Made by a program: the position numbers and the translations under genes. Under the pieces are notes generated by a model. The model saw nothing but the letters and a program-made list of their open reading frames with translations. It was not told the DNA's origin and did not search any database. From Sphingomonas folli (lineage in GTDB: Bacteria > Pseudomonadota > Alphaproteobacteria > Sphingomonadales > Sphingomonadaceae), in the NCBI RefSeq assembly GCF_019429525.1, contig NZ_JAHXZL010000001.1:62001-126000 (forward strand): a stretch of 64,000 nt of DNA, in the 5' to 3' direction. This document shows, in pieces, positions 1 to 9,538 of the stretch (the first letter of the stretch is position 1; the number at the start of each line of letters is the position of its first letter).

Positions 1-1188
1 GCCGATCACGTTGGTCGCGGTCCGACCCATGTCGAGGAAATGGTCGATCGCGAGGATCAGCAGCAGCCCCGCCTCGGGCAGCCTGAACATCGGCAGCGTC
101 GCCGCGATCACCACCAGGCTGGCGCGCGGCACGCCCGCGATCCCCTTGCTGGTGACCATCAGCACCAGCAGCATCGTCACCATCTGCCCCAGCGACATGT
201 CGATGCCATAGGCCTGGGCGATGAAGAGCGACGCGAAGGTCATGTAGATCATCGAGCCGTCGAGGTTGAACGAATAGCCCAGCGGCAGCACGAAGCTGGC
301 GATCCGCGGCGGCACGCCGAAACGGTCGAGCGCCTCGAGCATGCGCGGATAGGCTGCCTCGGACGAGGCGGTGGAGAAGGCCACCAGCAGCGGCTCGCGG
401 ACGTGGCGGATCAGCGCGCCGACGCGCGGCCCGAGGAACAGGAAGCCGATGCCGAGCAGCGCCGCCCATAGCACCAGGAGCGTGAGATAGAAGCTGCCCA
501 TGAAATACGCGAGCTGGCCGATCACGTCGGGGCCGCGTTCGGTCAGCGTGCCGGCCACCGCGGCGAATACCGCGAGCGGCGCGACGCGCATCACATAGTC
601 GGTCACCTGGAGCATGACATGCACCAGCGCGTCGATCGCACGCACCAGCGGCGCCGCCTTCTCGCCCACCGCGGTGATGGCGACGCCCACGAAGACCGAC
701 ATCACGACGATCTGCAGGATCTCGTTCTTGGCCATCGCGTCGACCATCGAGGACGGCACGATATGCGTGAAGAAGTCCTTCAGGTTGAACGCCGCGGTCT
801 CCAGCCCGCTCGATCCGCCAGCGGCCGGCAGCGCCAGCCCGACGCCGACCCCGGGCTTGAGCAGGTTGACCATGATCAGCCCGAGCGTGAGCGACAGCAG
901 GCTGGCCGAGATGAACCAGGCGAGGCTGCGTGCGCCGATCCGGCCGAGCGCGCGTGTGTCGCCCATCTGCGCGATGCCCGAGACCAGGGTGGCGAACACC
1001 AGCGGCGCGATGATCATCTTGATCAGTCGCAGGAACAACGTCGTGACGATCGAGAAATAGCCGGCGACCTCGGTGGCGCGCGCCGCCCCCGCGGGCGTGC
1101 CGTCGTCGAGCCACACGTTGAGCACGAGGCCCAGCACGAGGCCGAGTGCGAGCCCGACGAGGATGTAGAGGGTCAGCCGCTTGGCCAT
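1..1188 (-). CDS. Dicarboxylate/amino acid:cation symporter (DAACS family), 3' end cut off by the window
   Basis: This is the N-terminal ~396 residues of a sodium/proton-coupled transporter for C4-dicarboxylates or acidic amino acids in the inner membrane. It reads from an ATG at 1188 (MAKRLTLYILVG) and is open to the window edge. The translation shows the family's hydrophobic segments, the conserved stretch IKMIIAPLVFATLV near residue 57, the re-entrant loop FSTASSEAAYPRMLE, and the NLDGSMIYMTFASLFIAQA segment, all typical of GltP/DctA. Usual family length is about 410-440 residues, so only the last part is missing. It is divergent from the M24 peptidase, with 73 bp between the starts. The substrate (glutamate, aspartate or dicarboxylate) cannot be decided from sequence. 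Confidence 0.93.
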   Translation of the reverse strand, partial: MAKRLTLYILVGLALGLVLGLVLNVWLDDGTPAGAARATEVAGYFSIVTTLFLRLIKMIIAPLVFATLVSGIAQMGDTRALGRIGARSLAWFISASLLSLTLGLIMVNLLKPGVGVGLALPAAGGSSGLETAAFNLKDFFTHIVPSSMVDAMAKNEILQIVVMSVFVGVAITAVGEKAAPLVRAIDALVHVMLQVTDYVMRVAPLAVFAAVAGTLTERGPDVIGQLAYFMGSFYLTLLVLWAALLGIGFLFLGPRVGALIRHVREPLLVAFSTASSEAAYPRMLEALDRFGVPPRIASFVLPLGYSFNLDGSMIYMTFASLFIAQAYGIDMSLGQMVTMLLVLMVTSKGIAGVPRASLVVIAATLPMFRLPEAGLLLILAIDHFLDMGRTATNVIG

Positions 1189-1261
1189 TCGTCGCTCCGG
1201 TTGATGCGCGCGCGAGGGAAGGGGATTGCGGGCACTCGGTCAAGCGCCCTAGTGCCGGCCT

Positions 1262-2551
1262 ATGACGACGCGAAGCCCCTATCGCCCCGCCCGCCGCGAC
1301 GTGCTGGCGGGCGGCGCCGCGCTGATCGCCGGCGTTGGTGCGGCATCGGCCGACGCGGCCGCGGCGGCGGTGCGCGCCGCCGCCCCCGACCTCGACGCGC
1401 TGCGCGACCTCACCGCCGACGCGCGCCCGATCGACGCCGCCGAGCGCGCCGCCCGGCTGGGACGCGCGCAGGCGCTGATGCGCGCGCACGGGATCGGCGC
1501 GGTGCTGATCGAGCCGGGGTCGAGCCTGATCTATTTCACCGGCGTGCGCTGGGGCCGTAGCGAGCGGCTCACCGCGGCGATCCTGCCGGTCGAGGGCGAG
1601 CCCTGCGTCGTCACGCCCTTCTTCGAGGAGCCGTCGGTCCGCCAGACGCTCGCGGTGCCCGCCGAGGTGCGCGTGTGGCAGGAGGACGCCGACCCGCTCG
1701 GCGTGGTCGCCGGCTTCCTGCGCGACCGCGGGCTGGCGGCGCGGCCGGTCGGGGTGGAGGAGAGCGTGCGCTATTTTGTCCACGCCGGGCTGAAGCGTGC
1801 GCTGCCCGACGCGCGCCTGGTGAGTGCCGACCCGGTGGTGCGCGGCTGCCGCATGATCAAGACCGCGGCCGAGATCGCGCTGATGCAGCGTGCCACCGAC
1901 GTGACGCTCGCGGCCTATCGCTGGACCTACGCGCGCGTCGAGCGGGGCATGACGGGCCAGCAGATCGGCGCGCTGATGACCGCCGCGACCGAGAAGCTGG
2001 GCGGCGAGCCAGAGTTCGCGCTGGCGCTGATCGGCCCCGCCGCGGCGCTGCCGCACGGCAGCCGCGAGGTGATCCGCGTCGCCGACGGGCAGGTGGTGCT
2101 GATGGACTGTGGCTGCACCGTCCAGGGCTACCAGTCCGACGTGTCGCGCACCTGGGCGCACGGCAGCGCCTCGTCCGAGCAGCGGCGCGTGTGGGATCAG
2201 GTGAAGGCGGGGCAGGCGCTGGCGTTCCGCACCGCGCAGGTGGGCGTCGCGGCGGGCGCGGTGGACGACGCGGTGCGCGGCTCTTACGAGCGGCTCGGCT
2301 ACGGCCCGGGTTATCGGTTGCCGGGCCTGTCGCACCGCACCGGGCACGGGATCGGCATGGACGGGCACGAGCCCGTCAACCTCGTCCACGGCGAGACGAC
2401 GCGGCTCGCGCCCGGGATGTGCTTCTCGGACGAACCGGGGCTCTACCTGCCGGGCAAGTTCGGCGTGCGGCTCGAGGATTGCTTCCACGTCACCGCCGAG
2501 GGGCCGCGCTGGTTCAGCGAGCCGCCCGAGTCGATCGAGCGGCCCGTCTGA
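1262..2551 (+). CDS. M24 family metallopeptidase (Xaa-Pro aminopeptidase-like), probably Tat-exported
   Basis: A pita-bread-fold metallopeptidase of 429 residues that would remove N-terminal residues next to proline or cleave Xaa-Pro dipeptides. The N-terminus carries an RRDVLAGGAAL stretch followed by an Ala-rich hydrophobic segment, which looks like a twin-arginine signal. After a creatinase-type N-domain (about residues 60-190), the dinuclear metal ligands of the M24 family are visible: Asp282 and Asp293 (MDCGCTVQGYQSD), His362 (RTGHGIG), Glu391 (SDEPGLY) and Glu405 (RLED). All five are present, so it should be active. It is a single gene between the divergent symporter and the convergent PEP-CTERM gene. 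Export from the cytoplasm is inferred from the N-terminus only. Confidence 0.9.
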   Translation: MTTRSPYRPARRDVLAGGAALIAGVGAASADAAAAAVRAAAPDLDALRDLTADARPIDAAERAARLGRAQALMRAHGIGAVLIEPGSSLIYFTGVRWGRSERLTAAILPVEGEPCVVTPFFEEPSVRQTLAVPAEVRVWQEDADPLGVVAGFLRDRGLAARPVGVEESVRYFVHAGLKRALPDARLVSADPVVRGCRMIKTAAEIALMQRATDVTLAAYRWTYARVERGMTGQQIGALMTAATEKLGGEPEFALALIGPAAALPHGSREVIRVADGQVVLMDCGCTVQGYQSDVSRTWAHGSASSEQRRVWDQVKAGQALAFRTAQVGVAAGAVDDAVRGSYERLGYGPGYRLPGLSHRTGHGIGMDGHEPVNLVHGETTRLAPGMCFSDEPGLYLPGKFGVRLEDCFHVTAEGPRWFSEPPESIERPV

Positions 2552-2555
2552 GGCG

Positions 2556-3302
2556 TCAGGCGGCGGCGTGCGCGTCGGCGCGGCGACGGCGGCGGATCGC
2601 GGCACCGGCGAGACCGAAGCCCAGCACCATCATCGCCCAGGTCGCGGGCTCGGGCACCGCGGCGCCGAACGGCGTGTAGTCGTAGCTGAGCGTGTAGCGG
2701 ACCGTGCCACACATATCGTCGTCGTTGAACGGCGGCAGCGGGCCGTCGCTACCGAGACGGCAGGCGCCGGAGGCGGGGATCGGCCGGACGTTGGCGGGAA
2801 GGTTGGTGAGGGCGGTGCCCGCCGGATCGCCGTAGAAGCCGTTGTCGAAGCCGTTGAAGTAGACTCGGCGGTTGCTGACGAACAGCGCGGGATCGAACGT
2901 GGTGGAGCCCGATCCGCTGGCACTGACCTGAAAATAGCCGTAGTCGGAGGACGGACCGGTGCGGAAGGTCACGTCGCTGCTGCCCGCGCCGGTGATCGCC
3001 ACGGTGAAGCCCGGCGTGCCGAAGTTGCTGCTGCCGAGACCCCAGCTGCTGTCGACGGTCCAGCCCACGGACGCGGTGCTGCCGACGAGCGACCCCGCGG
3101 GCGCGGTGAGGATCCAGACTCTGTATTTCTGCACGCTGACGTCGAGCGTGACCTTGTTCAGCGTGCCGAGCGTCGCGTCGAACCCGGGGATGCCGAGCAT
3201 GATCGACTCGGTATCACCGGCGACGATCGTCGCCGCCGAGGCGCCCAGCGGCGCGAGCGCAGCACCGGCCGCCGCGGCGAGAAGCCACTTTCGTACGTTC
3301 AT
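2556..3302 (-). CDS. PEPxxWA-CTERM sorting domain-containing protein
   Basis: A 248-residue exported protein of unknown function. It starts with a Sec signal peptide ([20 protein letters not shown]...ASA). It ends with the motif [18 protein letters not shown] followed by IRRRRR, the PEPxxWA variant of the PEP-CTERM exosortase sorting signal common in sphingomonads. The central part is Gly/Ser/Thr-rich and probably beta-rich, with two Cys pairs near the C-terminal third ([20 protein letters not shown]). By family knowledge, exosortase would process it at the inner membrane for release to the surface or matrix. It converges on the M24 gene with 4 bp between the stops and is divergent from alaS. 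Confidence 0.88.
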   Translation of the reverse strand: MNVRKWLLAAAAGAALAPLGASAATIVAGDTESIMLGIPGFDATLGTLNKVTLDVSVQKYRVWILTAPAGSLVGSTASVGWTVDSSWGLGSSNFGTPGFTVAITGAGSSDVTFRTGPSSDYGYFQVSASGSGSTTFDPALFVSNRRVYFNGFDNGFYGDPAGTALTNLPANVRPIPASGACRLGSDGPLPPFNDDDMCGTVRYTLSYDYTPFGAAVPEPATWAMMVLGFGLAGAAIRRRRRADAHAAA

Positions 3303-3396
3303 GTCGTGAAACCCCCTGCTCCTGTGCGCCGGCTCTACCCGTTAACCCTAAATTCACAAAGAGGCTGGCTCTGTCCCAAAGCGGGATCGGGCGCGA

Positions 3397-3416
3397 GCGT
3401 TGCCGCTTTGCAACGC
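3397..3416 (+). promoter_or_regulatory. Inverted repeat (7-bp arms) in the alaS leader
   Basis: GCGTTGC at 3397-3403 and GCAACGC at 3410-3416 form a perfect 7-bp stem with a 6-base loop about 44 bases before the alaS start. It could be an mRNA hairpin or a protein site; nothing assigns it a function. Confidence 0.35.
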
Positions 3417-3460
3417 CCGAGGCTAGGCAGCGCCGCCCCGGGCGATTAAGTCACCCCGCC

Positions 3461-6139
3461 ATGAGCTCCACCAGCATCACCTCGACCAACGACCTCCGTC
3501 GCTCGTTCCTCGACTATTTCGGCGGCAGCGGGCATCGCATCGTGCCCTCGGCGCCGCTGGTCCCGCAGAACGACCCGACGCTGATGTTCGTCAACGCTGG
3601 CATGGTGCCGTTCAAGAACGTGTTCACCGGGCTGGAGACGCGCCCCTACACCACCGCGACCAGCGCGCAGAAATGCGTCCGCGCCGGCGGCAAGCACAAC
3701 GACCTCGACAATGTCGGCTACACCGCGCGCCACCACACCTTCTTCGAGATGCTCGGCAATTTCTCGTTCGGCGACTATTTCAAGGAGCAGGCGATCACGC
3801 ACGCGTGGACGCTGCTGACGAAGGAATGGGGGCTGCCCGCCGACAGGCTGACCGCCACCGTCTTCCACACCGACGACCAGGCGTTCGACCTGTGGAAGAA
3901 GATCGCGGGCCTGCCCGACCATCGCATCATCCGCATCCCCACCAAGGACAATTTCTGGGCGATGGGGTCGGACGGGCCGTGCGGGCCGTGTTCCGAGATC
4001 TTCTACGACCACGGCGACCACATCCCCGGCGGACCGCCGGGCAGCCCGGACGAGGACGGCGACCGTTTCGTCGAGATCTGGAACCTCGTCTTCATGCAGT
4101 TCGTGCAGGAGGCGGACGCGATCGTCGGCGACCTGCCGCGCCCGTCGATCGACACCGGCATGGGGCTGGAGCGCGTGGCCGCGGTGATGCAGGGCGTCCA
4201 CGACAATTACGACACCGACACGTTCAAGGCGCTGATCGCCGCCTCCGGCGCGCTGACTCACACCGCGACGACCGGCGACAACCAGGCGAGCCATCGCGTC
4301 ATCGCCGATCACCTGCGCTGCTCGGGCTTCCTCGTCGCCGACGGCGTGCTGCCCGCCAACGAGGGCCGCGGCTATGTGCTGCGCCGGATCATGCGCCGCG
4401 CCATGCGCCACGCGCACCTGCTCGGCGCCAAGGAACCGCTGATGCACCGCCTGGTGCCCGCGCTCGTCGCCGAGATGGGAGCGGCCTATCCCGAGCTGGT
4501 GCGCGCCCAGCCGCTGATCGAGGCGACGCTGCAGCAGGAGGAGACTCGCTTCCGCCAGACGCTGGAGAAGGGGCTGCGCCTGCTCGACGACGCCACCGGC
4601 GGGATGCGGCCGGGCGACACGCTCGCGGGCGAGACCGCGTTCAAGCTCTACGATACCTTCGGCTTCCCCTATGATCTCACCGAGGACGCGCTGCGCGCGC
4701 AGGGCTATCGCGTCGACCGCGCCGGGTTCGACGCGGCGATGGCCGAGCAGAAGCGTGCGGCCCGCGCGGCGTGGAAGGGCTCGGGCGCCAAGGCCTCGGA
4801 CGAGCTGTGGTTCGACCTCGCCGACCAGTTCGGCGCGACCGAGTTCACCGGCTATGCCAGCGAGAGCGGCGAGGGGGTGGTCCTCGCGCTGGTGAAGGAC
4901 GGCGCGCGGGTCGAGGTCGCCGCCGCGGGCGATCAGGTCGACGTGATCGTCAACCAGACCCCCTTCTACGGCGAGAGCGGCGGCCAGGTGGGCGACGCGG
5001 GCACGCTGGCCACCGACGCGGGCACCGCGGCGCGCGTCACCGACACGTCGAAGCAGCTCGGCAAGCTCTGGGTCCACCACGCCACGCTCGACTCGGGTGA
5101 GCTGGCGGTCGGCGACACGGTGCGGCTGACGGTGGATCACGCGCGGCGCGGCGCGATCCGCGCCAACCACTCCGCCACCCACCTGCTGCACGAGGCGCTG
5201 CGCCAGCGGCTCGGCGGGCATGTCGCGCAGAAGGGTTCGCTGGTCGCGCCCGAGCGGCTGCGCTTCGACGTCTCGCACCCCAATGCGATGACGCCGGCCG
5301 AGCTCGCCGAGGCCGAGAGGGCGGTGAACGCGCAGATCCGCGGCAACGGCGCGGTCGAGACGCGGCTGATGACCCCCGACGACGCGATCGCGATGGGCGC
5401 CATGGCGCTGTTCGGCGAGAAATACGGCGACGAGGTGCGCGTCGTGTCGATGGGGCGCGAGGATGACGGCGAGACCTACTCGATCGAGCTGTGCGGCGGC
5501 ACGCACGTCGGCGCGCTCGGCGACATCGGCCTGTTCAAGATCGTCGGCGAGAGCGCGGTGTCGAGCGGCGTCCGCCGCGTCGAGGCGCTGACCGGCGAGG
5601 CGGCGCGGGCCTATCTGTCCGCGCGCGACGAGACGCTGCGCGCGGTGGCGGCGTCGCTGCGCACCACGCCCGACGAGGTGCCCGCGCGAGTCACCGCGCT
5701 GCTCGACGAGCGGCGCCGGCTCGAGCGCGAGCTCGCCGAGGCGAAGAAGGCGCTGGCGCTGGGCGGCGGCGCCGGCGGTGCGCCCGCGGGGCCCGAGCAG
5801 GTCGGCGACGTGGCGTTCGTCGGCCAGGTGCTCGACGGCTTCGACGCCAAGGGCCTGCGCGGCGCGGTCGACGAGGCCAAGCAGCGCGTCGGCTCGGGGG
5901 TGGCGGCGGTGATCGCGGTCAACGACGGGCGCGCCTCGGTCGCGGTCGGCGTGACCGAGGACCTGGTGGCGCGCTTCAACGCGGTCGAGCTGCTGCGCCG
6001 CGCGGTCGCGGCGCTGGGCGGGCAGGGCGGCGGCGGTCGTCCCGACATGGCGCAGGGCGGCGGGCCGGACGGGTCGCAGGCGGCCGAGGCACTCGCCGCG
6101 ATCCGCGCCGTGCTGGAAGAGGCGACCGCGGCAGCGTGA
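3461..6139 (+). CDS. alaS: Alanyl-tRNA synthetase
   Basis: Attaches alanine to tRNA-Ala and edits mischarged tRNA in the cytoplasm; 892 residues, close to the usual ~880. The class II catalytic domain occupies about residues 1-250, with the typical [19 protein letters not shown] and [18 protein letters not shown] segments. The editing domain has the HxxxH zinc motif (His570, His574) and the matching CGGTH motif (Cys678, His682). A coiled-coil stretch near 745-765 and a C-Ala domain ([11 protein letters not shown]) follow. All signature residues are intact. It is a single gene; 157 bp separate it from the divergent PEP-CTERM gene. An open frame of 915 codons on the opposite strand is a composition artefact. 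Confidence 0.99.
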   Translation: MSSTSITSTNDLRRSFLDYFGGSGHRIVPSAPLVPQNDPTLMFVNAGMVPFKNVFTGLETRPYTTATSAQKCVRAGGKHNDLDNVGYTARHHTFFEMLGNFSFGDYFKEQAITHAWTLLTKEWGLPADRLTATVFHTDDQAFDLWKKIAGLPDHRIIRIPTKDNFWAMGSDGPCGPCSEIFYDHGDHIPGGPPGSPDEDGDRFVEIWNLVFMQFVQEADAIVGDLPRPSIDTGMGLERVAAVMQGVHDNYDTDTFKALIAASGALTHTATTGDNQASHRVIADHLRCSGFLVADGVLPANEGRGYVLRRIMRRAMRHAHLLGAKEPLMHRLVPALVAEMGAAYPELVRAQPLIEATLQQEETRFRQTLEKGLRLLDDATGGMRPGDTLAGETAFKLYDTFGFPYDLTEDALRAQGYRVDRAGFDAAMAEQKRAARAAWKGSGAKASDELWFDLADQFGATEFTGYASESGEGVVLALVKDGARVEVAAAGDQVDVIVNQTPFYGESGGQVGDAGTLATDAGTAARVTDTSKQLGKLWVHHATLDSGELAVGDTVRLTVDHARRGAIRANHSATHLLHEALRQRLGGHVAQKGSLVAPERLRFDVSHPNAMTPAELAEAERAVNAQIRGNGAVETRLMTPDDAIAMGAMALFGEKYGDEVRVVSMGREDDGETYSIELCGGTHVGALGDIGLFKIVGESAVSSGVRRVEALTGEAARAYLSARDETLRAVAASLRTTPDEVPARVTALLDERRRLERELAEAKKALALGGGAGGAPAGPEQVGDVAFVGQVLDGFDAKGLRGAVDEAKQRVGSGVAAVIAVNDGRASVAVGVTEDLVARFNAVELLRRAVAALGGQGGGGRPDMAQGGGPDGSQAAEALAAIRAVLEEATAAA

Positions 6140-6171
6140 CCGGCCGCGAGCGTGCCGCCTGCCGCCTCTGA

Positions 6172-6191
6172 GCTCCTGCATGCGTAGGAGC
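6172..6191. repeat. Short palindromic repeat, family C (hairpin only)
   Basis: GCTCCTGCA followed by TGCGTAGGAGC makes a compact hairpin 32 bases after the alaS stop. The same core (GCTCC-TGCGCACGCA-GGAGC type) recurs at 10287, 23081 and 56566, so it is a partial copy of that family. It may also serve as a transcription terminator for alaS. Confidence 0.5.
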
Positions 6192-6299
6192 ACGGCGCGG
6201 CGATCGGGGGTGGTGGAGAAGCGGGGAAAGCGTCGCTTGCCCCCCGGGCGCCACCCGCCGGATTGTCTCAGCCGTCACCTTCTGCTGTATCGTCGCGCG

Positions 6300-8336
6300 A
6301 TGAACCGCACCTCCGCCGCGAGTCTGCTCGCGCTCGCCGCCGCCGCGCTCGCCCCTCCCGCCGTCGCGCGCCAGCTCACCATCGACGACGTCACGATGCT
6401 CAGCCGCGTCGGCGCGCCCACCCTGTCCGACGACGGGCGCTGGCTCGTCTGGGCGCAGCGCGAGACCGACTTCGACGCCGACCGCGGCCGCTACGACCTG
6501 TGGCGGCTCGACCTCTCGCGCCCCGGCGCGGCGCCCGAGAAGCTCGCCGCCGACCCGAAGCTCGACGAGAACGACCCGCAGATCGTCGGCACCACGGTCT
6601 ATTTCACCGCCGACGACGCGATCTGGTCCGTGCCCCTCAGCGGCGGCACGCCGCGCCGGCTCACCGACTTCAAGGGCGGCTTCGGCGGCTTCAAGGTCGC
6701 GCCGACCGGCGACAAGCTCGTGGTCTGGGCCGACCGCAACCCCGGCGCGCCCACGCTGGAGCTGCCGATGGTCAAGCGCCGCGCCGACGCTGGCGCCGGC
6801 CGCACCTACGACCAGCTGTTCGTGCGCCACTGGGACACCTGGGCGGACGGCACCCGCTCGCAGCTGTTCGTGCTGCCGCTCACCGCGCAGGGCGCGCGCG
6901 GCAACGGGCGCTCGGTGATGGGCGGGCTGGTCGGCGACACGCCGTTCAAGCCCTATGGCGGCGGCGAGGAAGTGAGCTGGAGCCCTGAGGGCCGCACGCT
7001 CTATTTCGCGCTGCGCGAGGCGGGACGGATCGAGCCGCTGTCGACCAACCTCGACGTCTTCCAGGTGCCCGCCGACGCGAGCGCCGCGCCGACGAACCTC
7101 ACCGCCGCCAACCGCGCCACCGACACGCAGCCGAGCGTCTCGCCCGATGGTCGCACGCTGGCCTATCTCGCGATGCGTCGCCCCGGCTACGAGGCCGATC
7201 GCTACGTGCTGACGCTGCGCGACCTCGCCACCGGGCGCTCGACCTCGCTGACCGAGCGCTGGGACCGCTCGATCGGCTCGCTGCGCTGGGCGCCGGACTC
7301 GCGCTCGCTCTTCGTCACCGCGGAGGACACGCAGGAGACCCCGCTGTGGCGCGTCGACGCCGCGAGCGGGCAGGTCACGCGCCTGACCGAGCAGGGCAAT
7401 GTCGCCGCGGTGGCGGTCGGCGCGCGCGGCGCGGTGGTGGCGATGAACAGCCTCACCGCACCCGACGACTTCTACCGGGTCGCGCCCGGCCGCGCGCCCC
7501 AGCGGCTCACCAGCGTCAACGCCGCCAGGCTCGCCGGCATCGACATGCCCGCGGTCGAGCGGTTCAGCTTCAAGGGCGCCAACGACGACACCGTCTGGGG
7601 CTATGCGGTGCGTCCGGCGGGCAGCACCGGCAAGCTGCCGATCGCCTATATGGTCCATGGTGGGCCGCAGGGGTCGAGCAACAACAGCTGGTCCTATCGC
7701 TGGAACCCGGCGGTGTTCGCGGGCGCGGGCTACGCGCTGGTGGCGGTCGATTTCCACGGCTCCACCGGCTACGGCCAGGCCTTCACCGACGCGATCCGCG
7801 GCAATTGGGGCGGCTGGCCGCTAGAGGACCTGCAGAAGGGGCTCGCCGCGGCGACCGCCAGGTTCGACTGGATGGACGGCGGCAATGCCTGCGCGCTTGG
7901 CGCGAGCTACGGCGGCTATATGATGAACTGGATCGAGGGGCGCTGGCCCGATCGCTTCAAGTGCATCGTCCAGCACGACGGCGTCTTCGACGCGCGCGCG
8001 ATGGCGTACGAGACCGAGGAGCTGTGGTTCGACGAGTGGGAGCACGGCGGCAAGGCCTATTTCGAGGACCCGCAGGCGTTCGAGAAGTGGAACCCGGTCA
8101 ACTATGTCGAGCGCTGGAAGGCGCCCCAGCTGGTGATCACCGGCGAGAAGGACTTCCGCATCCCCTATACGCAGGGGCTGGCGGCCTTCACCGCGCTGCA
8201 ACGGCGCGACATCCCGTCGCGGCTGCTGGTTTTCCCGGGCGAGAACCACTGGGTGCTCAAGCCCAAGGACTCGCGTCAATGGTACCGCGAGGTGATCGGC
8301 TGGATGAACCGCTGGACCGGCCGCGCGGCGCAGTGA
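6300..8336 (+). CDS. S9 family prolyl oligopeptidase-type peptidase, exported
   Basis: A 678-residue serine peptidase of the acylaminoacyl-peptidase/DPP-like branch of S9. The start at 6300 gives a clean signal peptide (MNRTSAASLLALAAAALAPP...ARQ); an upstream in-frame ATG at 6180 would add 40 arginine-rich residues and is less likely. An N-terminal beta-propeller carries WD40-like/TolB repeats (SDDGRWLVWA, SPDGRTLAYLA, APDSRSLFVTA). The C-terminal alpha/beta hydrolase has the triad Ser536 (GASYGGYM), Asp618 (GEKDFRIPY) and His650 (GENHWVL). It probably cleaves short peptides in the periplasm. It is monocistronic, after alaS. Confidence 0.95.
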   Translation: MNRTSAASLLALAAAALAPPAVARQLTIDDVTMLSRVGAPTLSDDGRWLVWAQRETDFDADRGRYDLWRLDLSRPGAAPEKLAADPKLDENDPQIVGTTVYFTADDAIWSVPLSGGTPRRLTDFKGGFGGFKVAPTGDKLVVWADRNPGAPTLELPMVKRRADAGAGRTYDQLFVRHWDTWADGTRSQLFVLPLTAQGARGNGRSVMGGLVGDTPFKPYGGGEEVSWSPEGRTLYFALREAGRIEPLSTNLDVFQVPADASAAPTNLTAANRATDTQPSVSPDGRTLAYLAMRRPGYEADRYVLTLRDLATGRSTSLTERWDRSIGSLRWAPDSRSLFVTAEDTQETPLWRVDAASGQVTRLTEQGNVAAVAVGARGAVVAMNSLTAPDDFYRVAPGRAPQRLTSVNAARLAGIDMPAVERFSFKGANDDTVWGYAVRPAGSTGKLPIAYMVHGGPQGSSNNSWSYRWNPAVFAGAGYALVAVDFHGSTGYGQAFTDAIRGNWGGWPLEDLQKGLAAATARFDWMDGGNACALGASYGGYMMNWIEGRWPDRFKCIVQHDGVFDARAMAYETEELWFDEWEHGGKAYFEDPQAFEKWNPVNYVERWKAPQLVITGEKDFRIPYTQGLAAFTALQRRDIPSRLLVFPGENHWVLKPKDSRQWYREVIGWMNRWTGRAAQ

Positions 8337-8349
8337 GGGGCAGGGCGGA

Positions 8350-8374
8350 GGAACGAGCGAGGCTAACCTGGGTT
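8350..8374 (+). promoter_or_regulatory. Candidate EcfG-type (general stress) promoter for the catalase-family gene
   Basis: GGAAC at 8350-8354, a 16-base spacer, then GGTT at 8371-8374, 30 bases before the start. The known alphaproteobacterial EcfG consensus is GGAAC-N16/17-CGTT; the match here is 8 of 9 bases. A stress-type promoter suits a peroxide-related gene, but the motif is short. Confidence 0.4.
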
Positions 8375-8403
8375 GGTAGAAGCACCCGTCCAGGAGAGTG
8401 AAG

Positions 8404-9474
8404 ATGTACGCTGCCCCGATCCGCTACCGCCCCGAGCTCGAGCAGGTGAAGCCCGACGAGGCGGATACGGTCGCGCAGCTCAACGCGACGTTCGACAAGA
8501 TCCTGGAGACCACGCACGAGGATTACGGCCACGCCGTCCGCGCCGTGCATGCCAAGGCGCATGGCGTGCTCGAGGGGACGCTGACGATCGACGCCGACCT
8601 GCCGCCCGAGCTGGCGCAGGGCCTGTTCGCGACGCCGGGCGAGCATCGCGTGATGATGCGGCTCTCGACCAACCCGGGCGACATCCTGGACGACGCCATC
8701 TCGCTGCCGCGGGGGCTGGCGATCAAGGTGTTCGACGTCGACGGCGAGCGGCTGCCCGGCGCGGAAGGGCGCACGCAGGACTTCGTCATGGTCAACGGCA
8801 AGGTGTTCCAGGCCAAGGACGCTGACAAGTTCCTCGGCAGCCTCAAACTGCTCGCACCGACCACCGACGCGATCGAGGGCGGGAAGAAGATGCTGTCCGC
8901 GGTGCTGCGCGGGATCAGCAGCGCGATCGGGGCGGTCGGGATCGAGAGCCCGGCGATCAACTCGCTCGGCGGCGCGCCCAACGTCGACCCGGTCGGCGAG
9001 ACCTATTACAGTGTGACGCCGTTCCGCTACGGTGACCTCGTCGCCAAGTTCAGCCTGCGGCCGATCGCGCCGGGGCTGCGCGCGCGAAAGGGCGACATCA
9101 TCGAGACCGACGGTGAGCGCGACGCGATCCGCCGGACCGTCCAGGAGGACCTGCGGGACACCGACGGCGAGTGGGAGTTCCGCGTCCAGCTCGCCCGCGA
9201 CGAGTCACGGCAGCCGATCGAGGACCCGACGGTCGAGTGGGACGAGGAGGAGGCGCCGTTCCAGCGTGTCGGGGTGATCCGCACCAAGGCGCAGGACAGC
9301 TGGGACGCGGCACGGGTCGAGCAGGTCAACGAGCAGATGCGCTTCAGCGTCTGGACCGGCCTTGCCGCCCATCGGCCGCTCGGCAACATCAACCGCGCGC
9401 GCCGCGACACGTATGAGCGTTCGGCCGAGTTCCGCGCGCGTGCCAACCGCTGCCCGATCCACGAGCCGGGTTGA
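8404..9474 (+). CDS. Catalase-family heme protein (SrpA-like)
   Basis: A 356-residue member of the small catalase-like family that resembles monofunctional catalases in fold but lacks their long N- and C-terminal parts. The distal region (VHAKAHGVLEGTLTID), the MRLSTNPGDILDD strand and the proximal heme region near the C-terminus (NRARRDTYERSAEFR, candidate Tyr ligand) fit SrpA-type proteins. The likely role is peroxide removal or heme peroxidase activity in the cytoplasm; no signal peptide is seen. An AGGAG at 8392-8396 sits 7 bases before ATG 8404 and favours it over GTG 8398. A candidate general-stress promoter lies just upstream. Full catalase activity should not be assumed. Confidence 0.85.
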   Translation: MYAAPIRYRPELEQVKPDEADTVAQLNATFDKILETTHEDYGHAVRAVHAKAHGVLEGTLTIDADLPPELAQGLFATPGEHRVMMRLSTNPGDILDDAISLPRGLAIKVFDVDGERLPGAEGRTQDFVMVNGKVFQAKDADKFLGSLKLLAPTTDAIEGGKKMLSAVLRGISSAIGAVGIESPAINSLGGAPNVDPVGETYYSVTPFRYGDLVAKFSLRPIAPGLRARKGDIIETDGERDAIRRTVQEDLRDTDGEWEFRVQLARDESRQPIEDPTVEWDEEEAPFQRVGVIRTKAQDSWDAARVEQVNEQMRFSVWTGLAAHRPLGNINRARRDTYERSAEFRARANRCPIHEPG

Positions 9475-9516
9475 GCCGGGGACCTTAGCCTCTCGTTAAC
9501 CTCAAGCTTCTAGCCA

Positions 9517-9538
9517 TTTCCTCACATGAATGAGGAAA
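9517..9538 (+). promoter_or_regulatory. Perfect 8-bp inverted repeat over the start region of the mini-MCP gene
   Basis: TTTCCTCA (9517-9524), loop CATGAA, TGAGGAAA (9531-9538). The first possible ATG (9526) lies in the loop and the GAGGA that would serve GTG 9544 lies in the right arm. It could be an mRNA hairpin that hides the ribosome site, or a DNA operator. Confidence 0.5.

Noticed and set aside
3446..6193. A 915-codon open frame antisense to alaS
   Set aside because: It mirrors alaS over its full length; its translation is Arg/Ala/Gly/Asp-rich with no domain. Long antisense frames are expected at ~70% GC.
9135..9240. CRISPR-like or tandem repeats in GC-rich stretches
   Set aside because: No regularly spaced identical repeats anywhere in the window; apparent repeats are codon-bias patterns.
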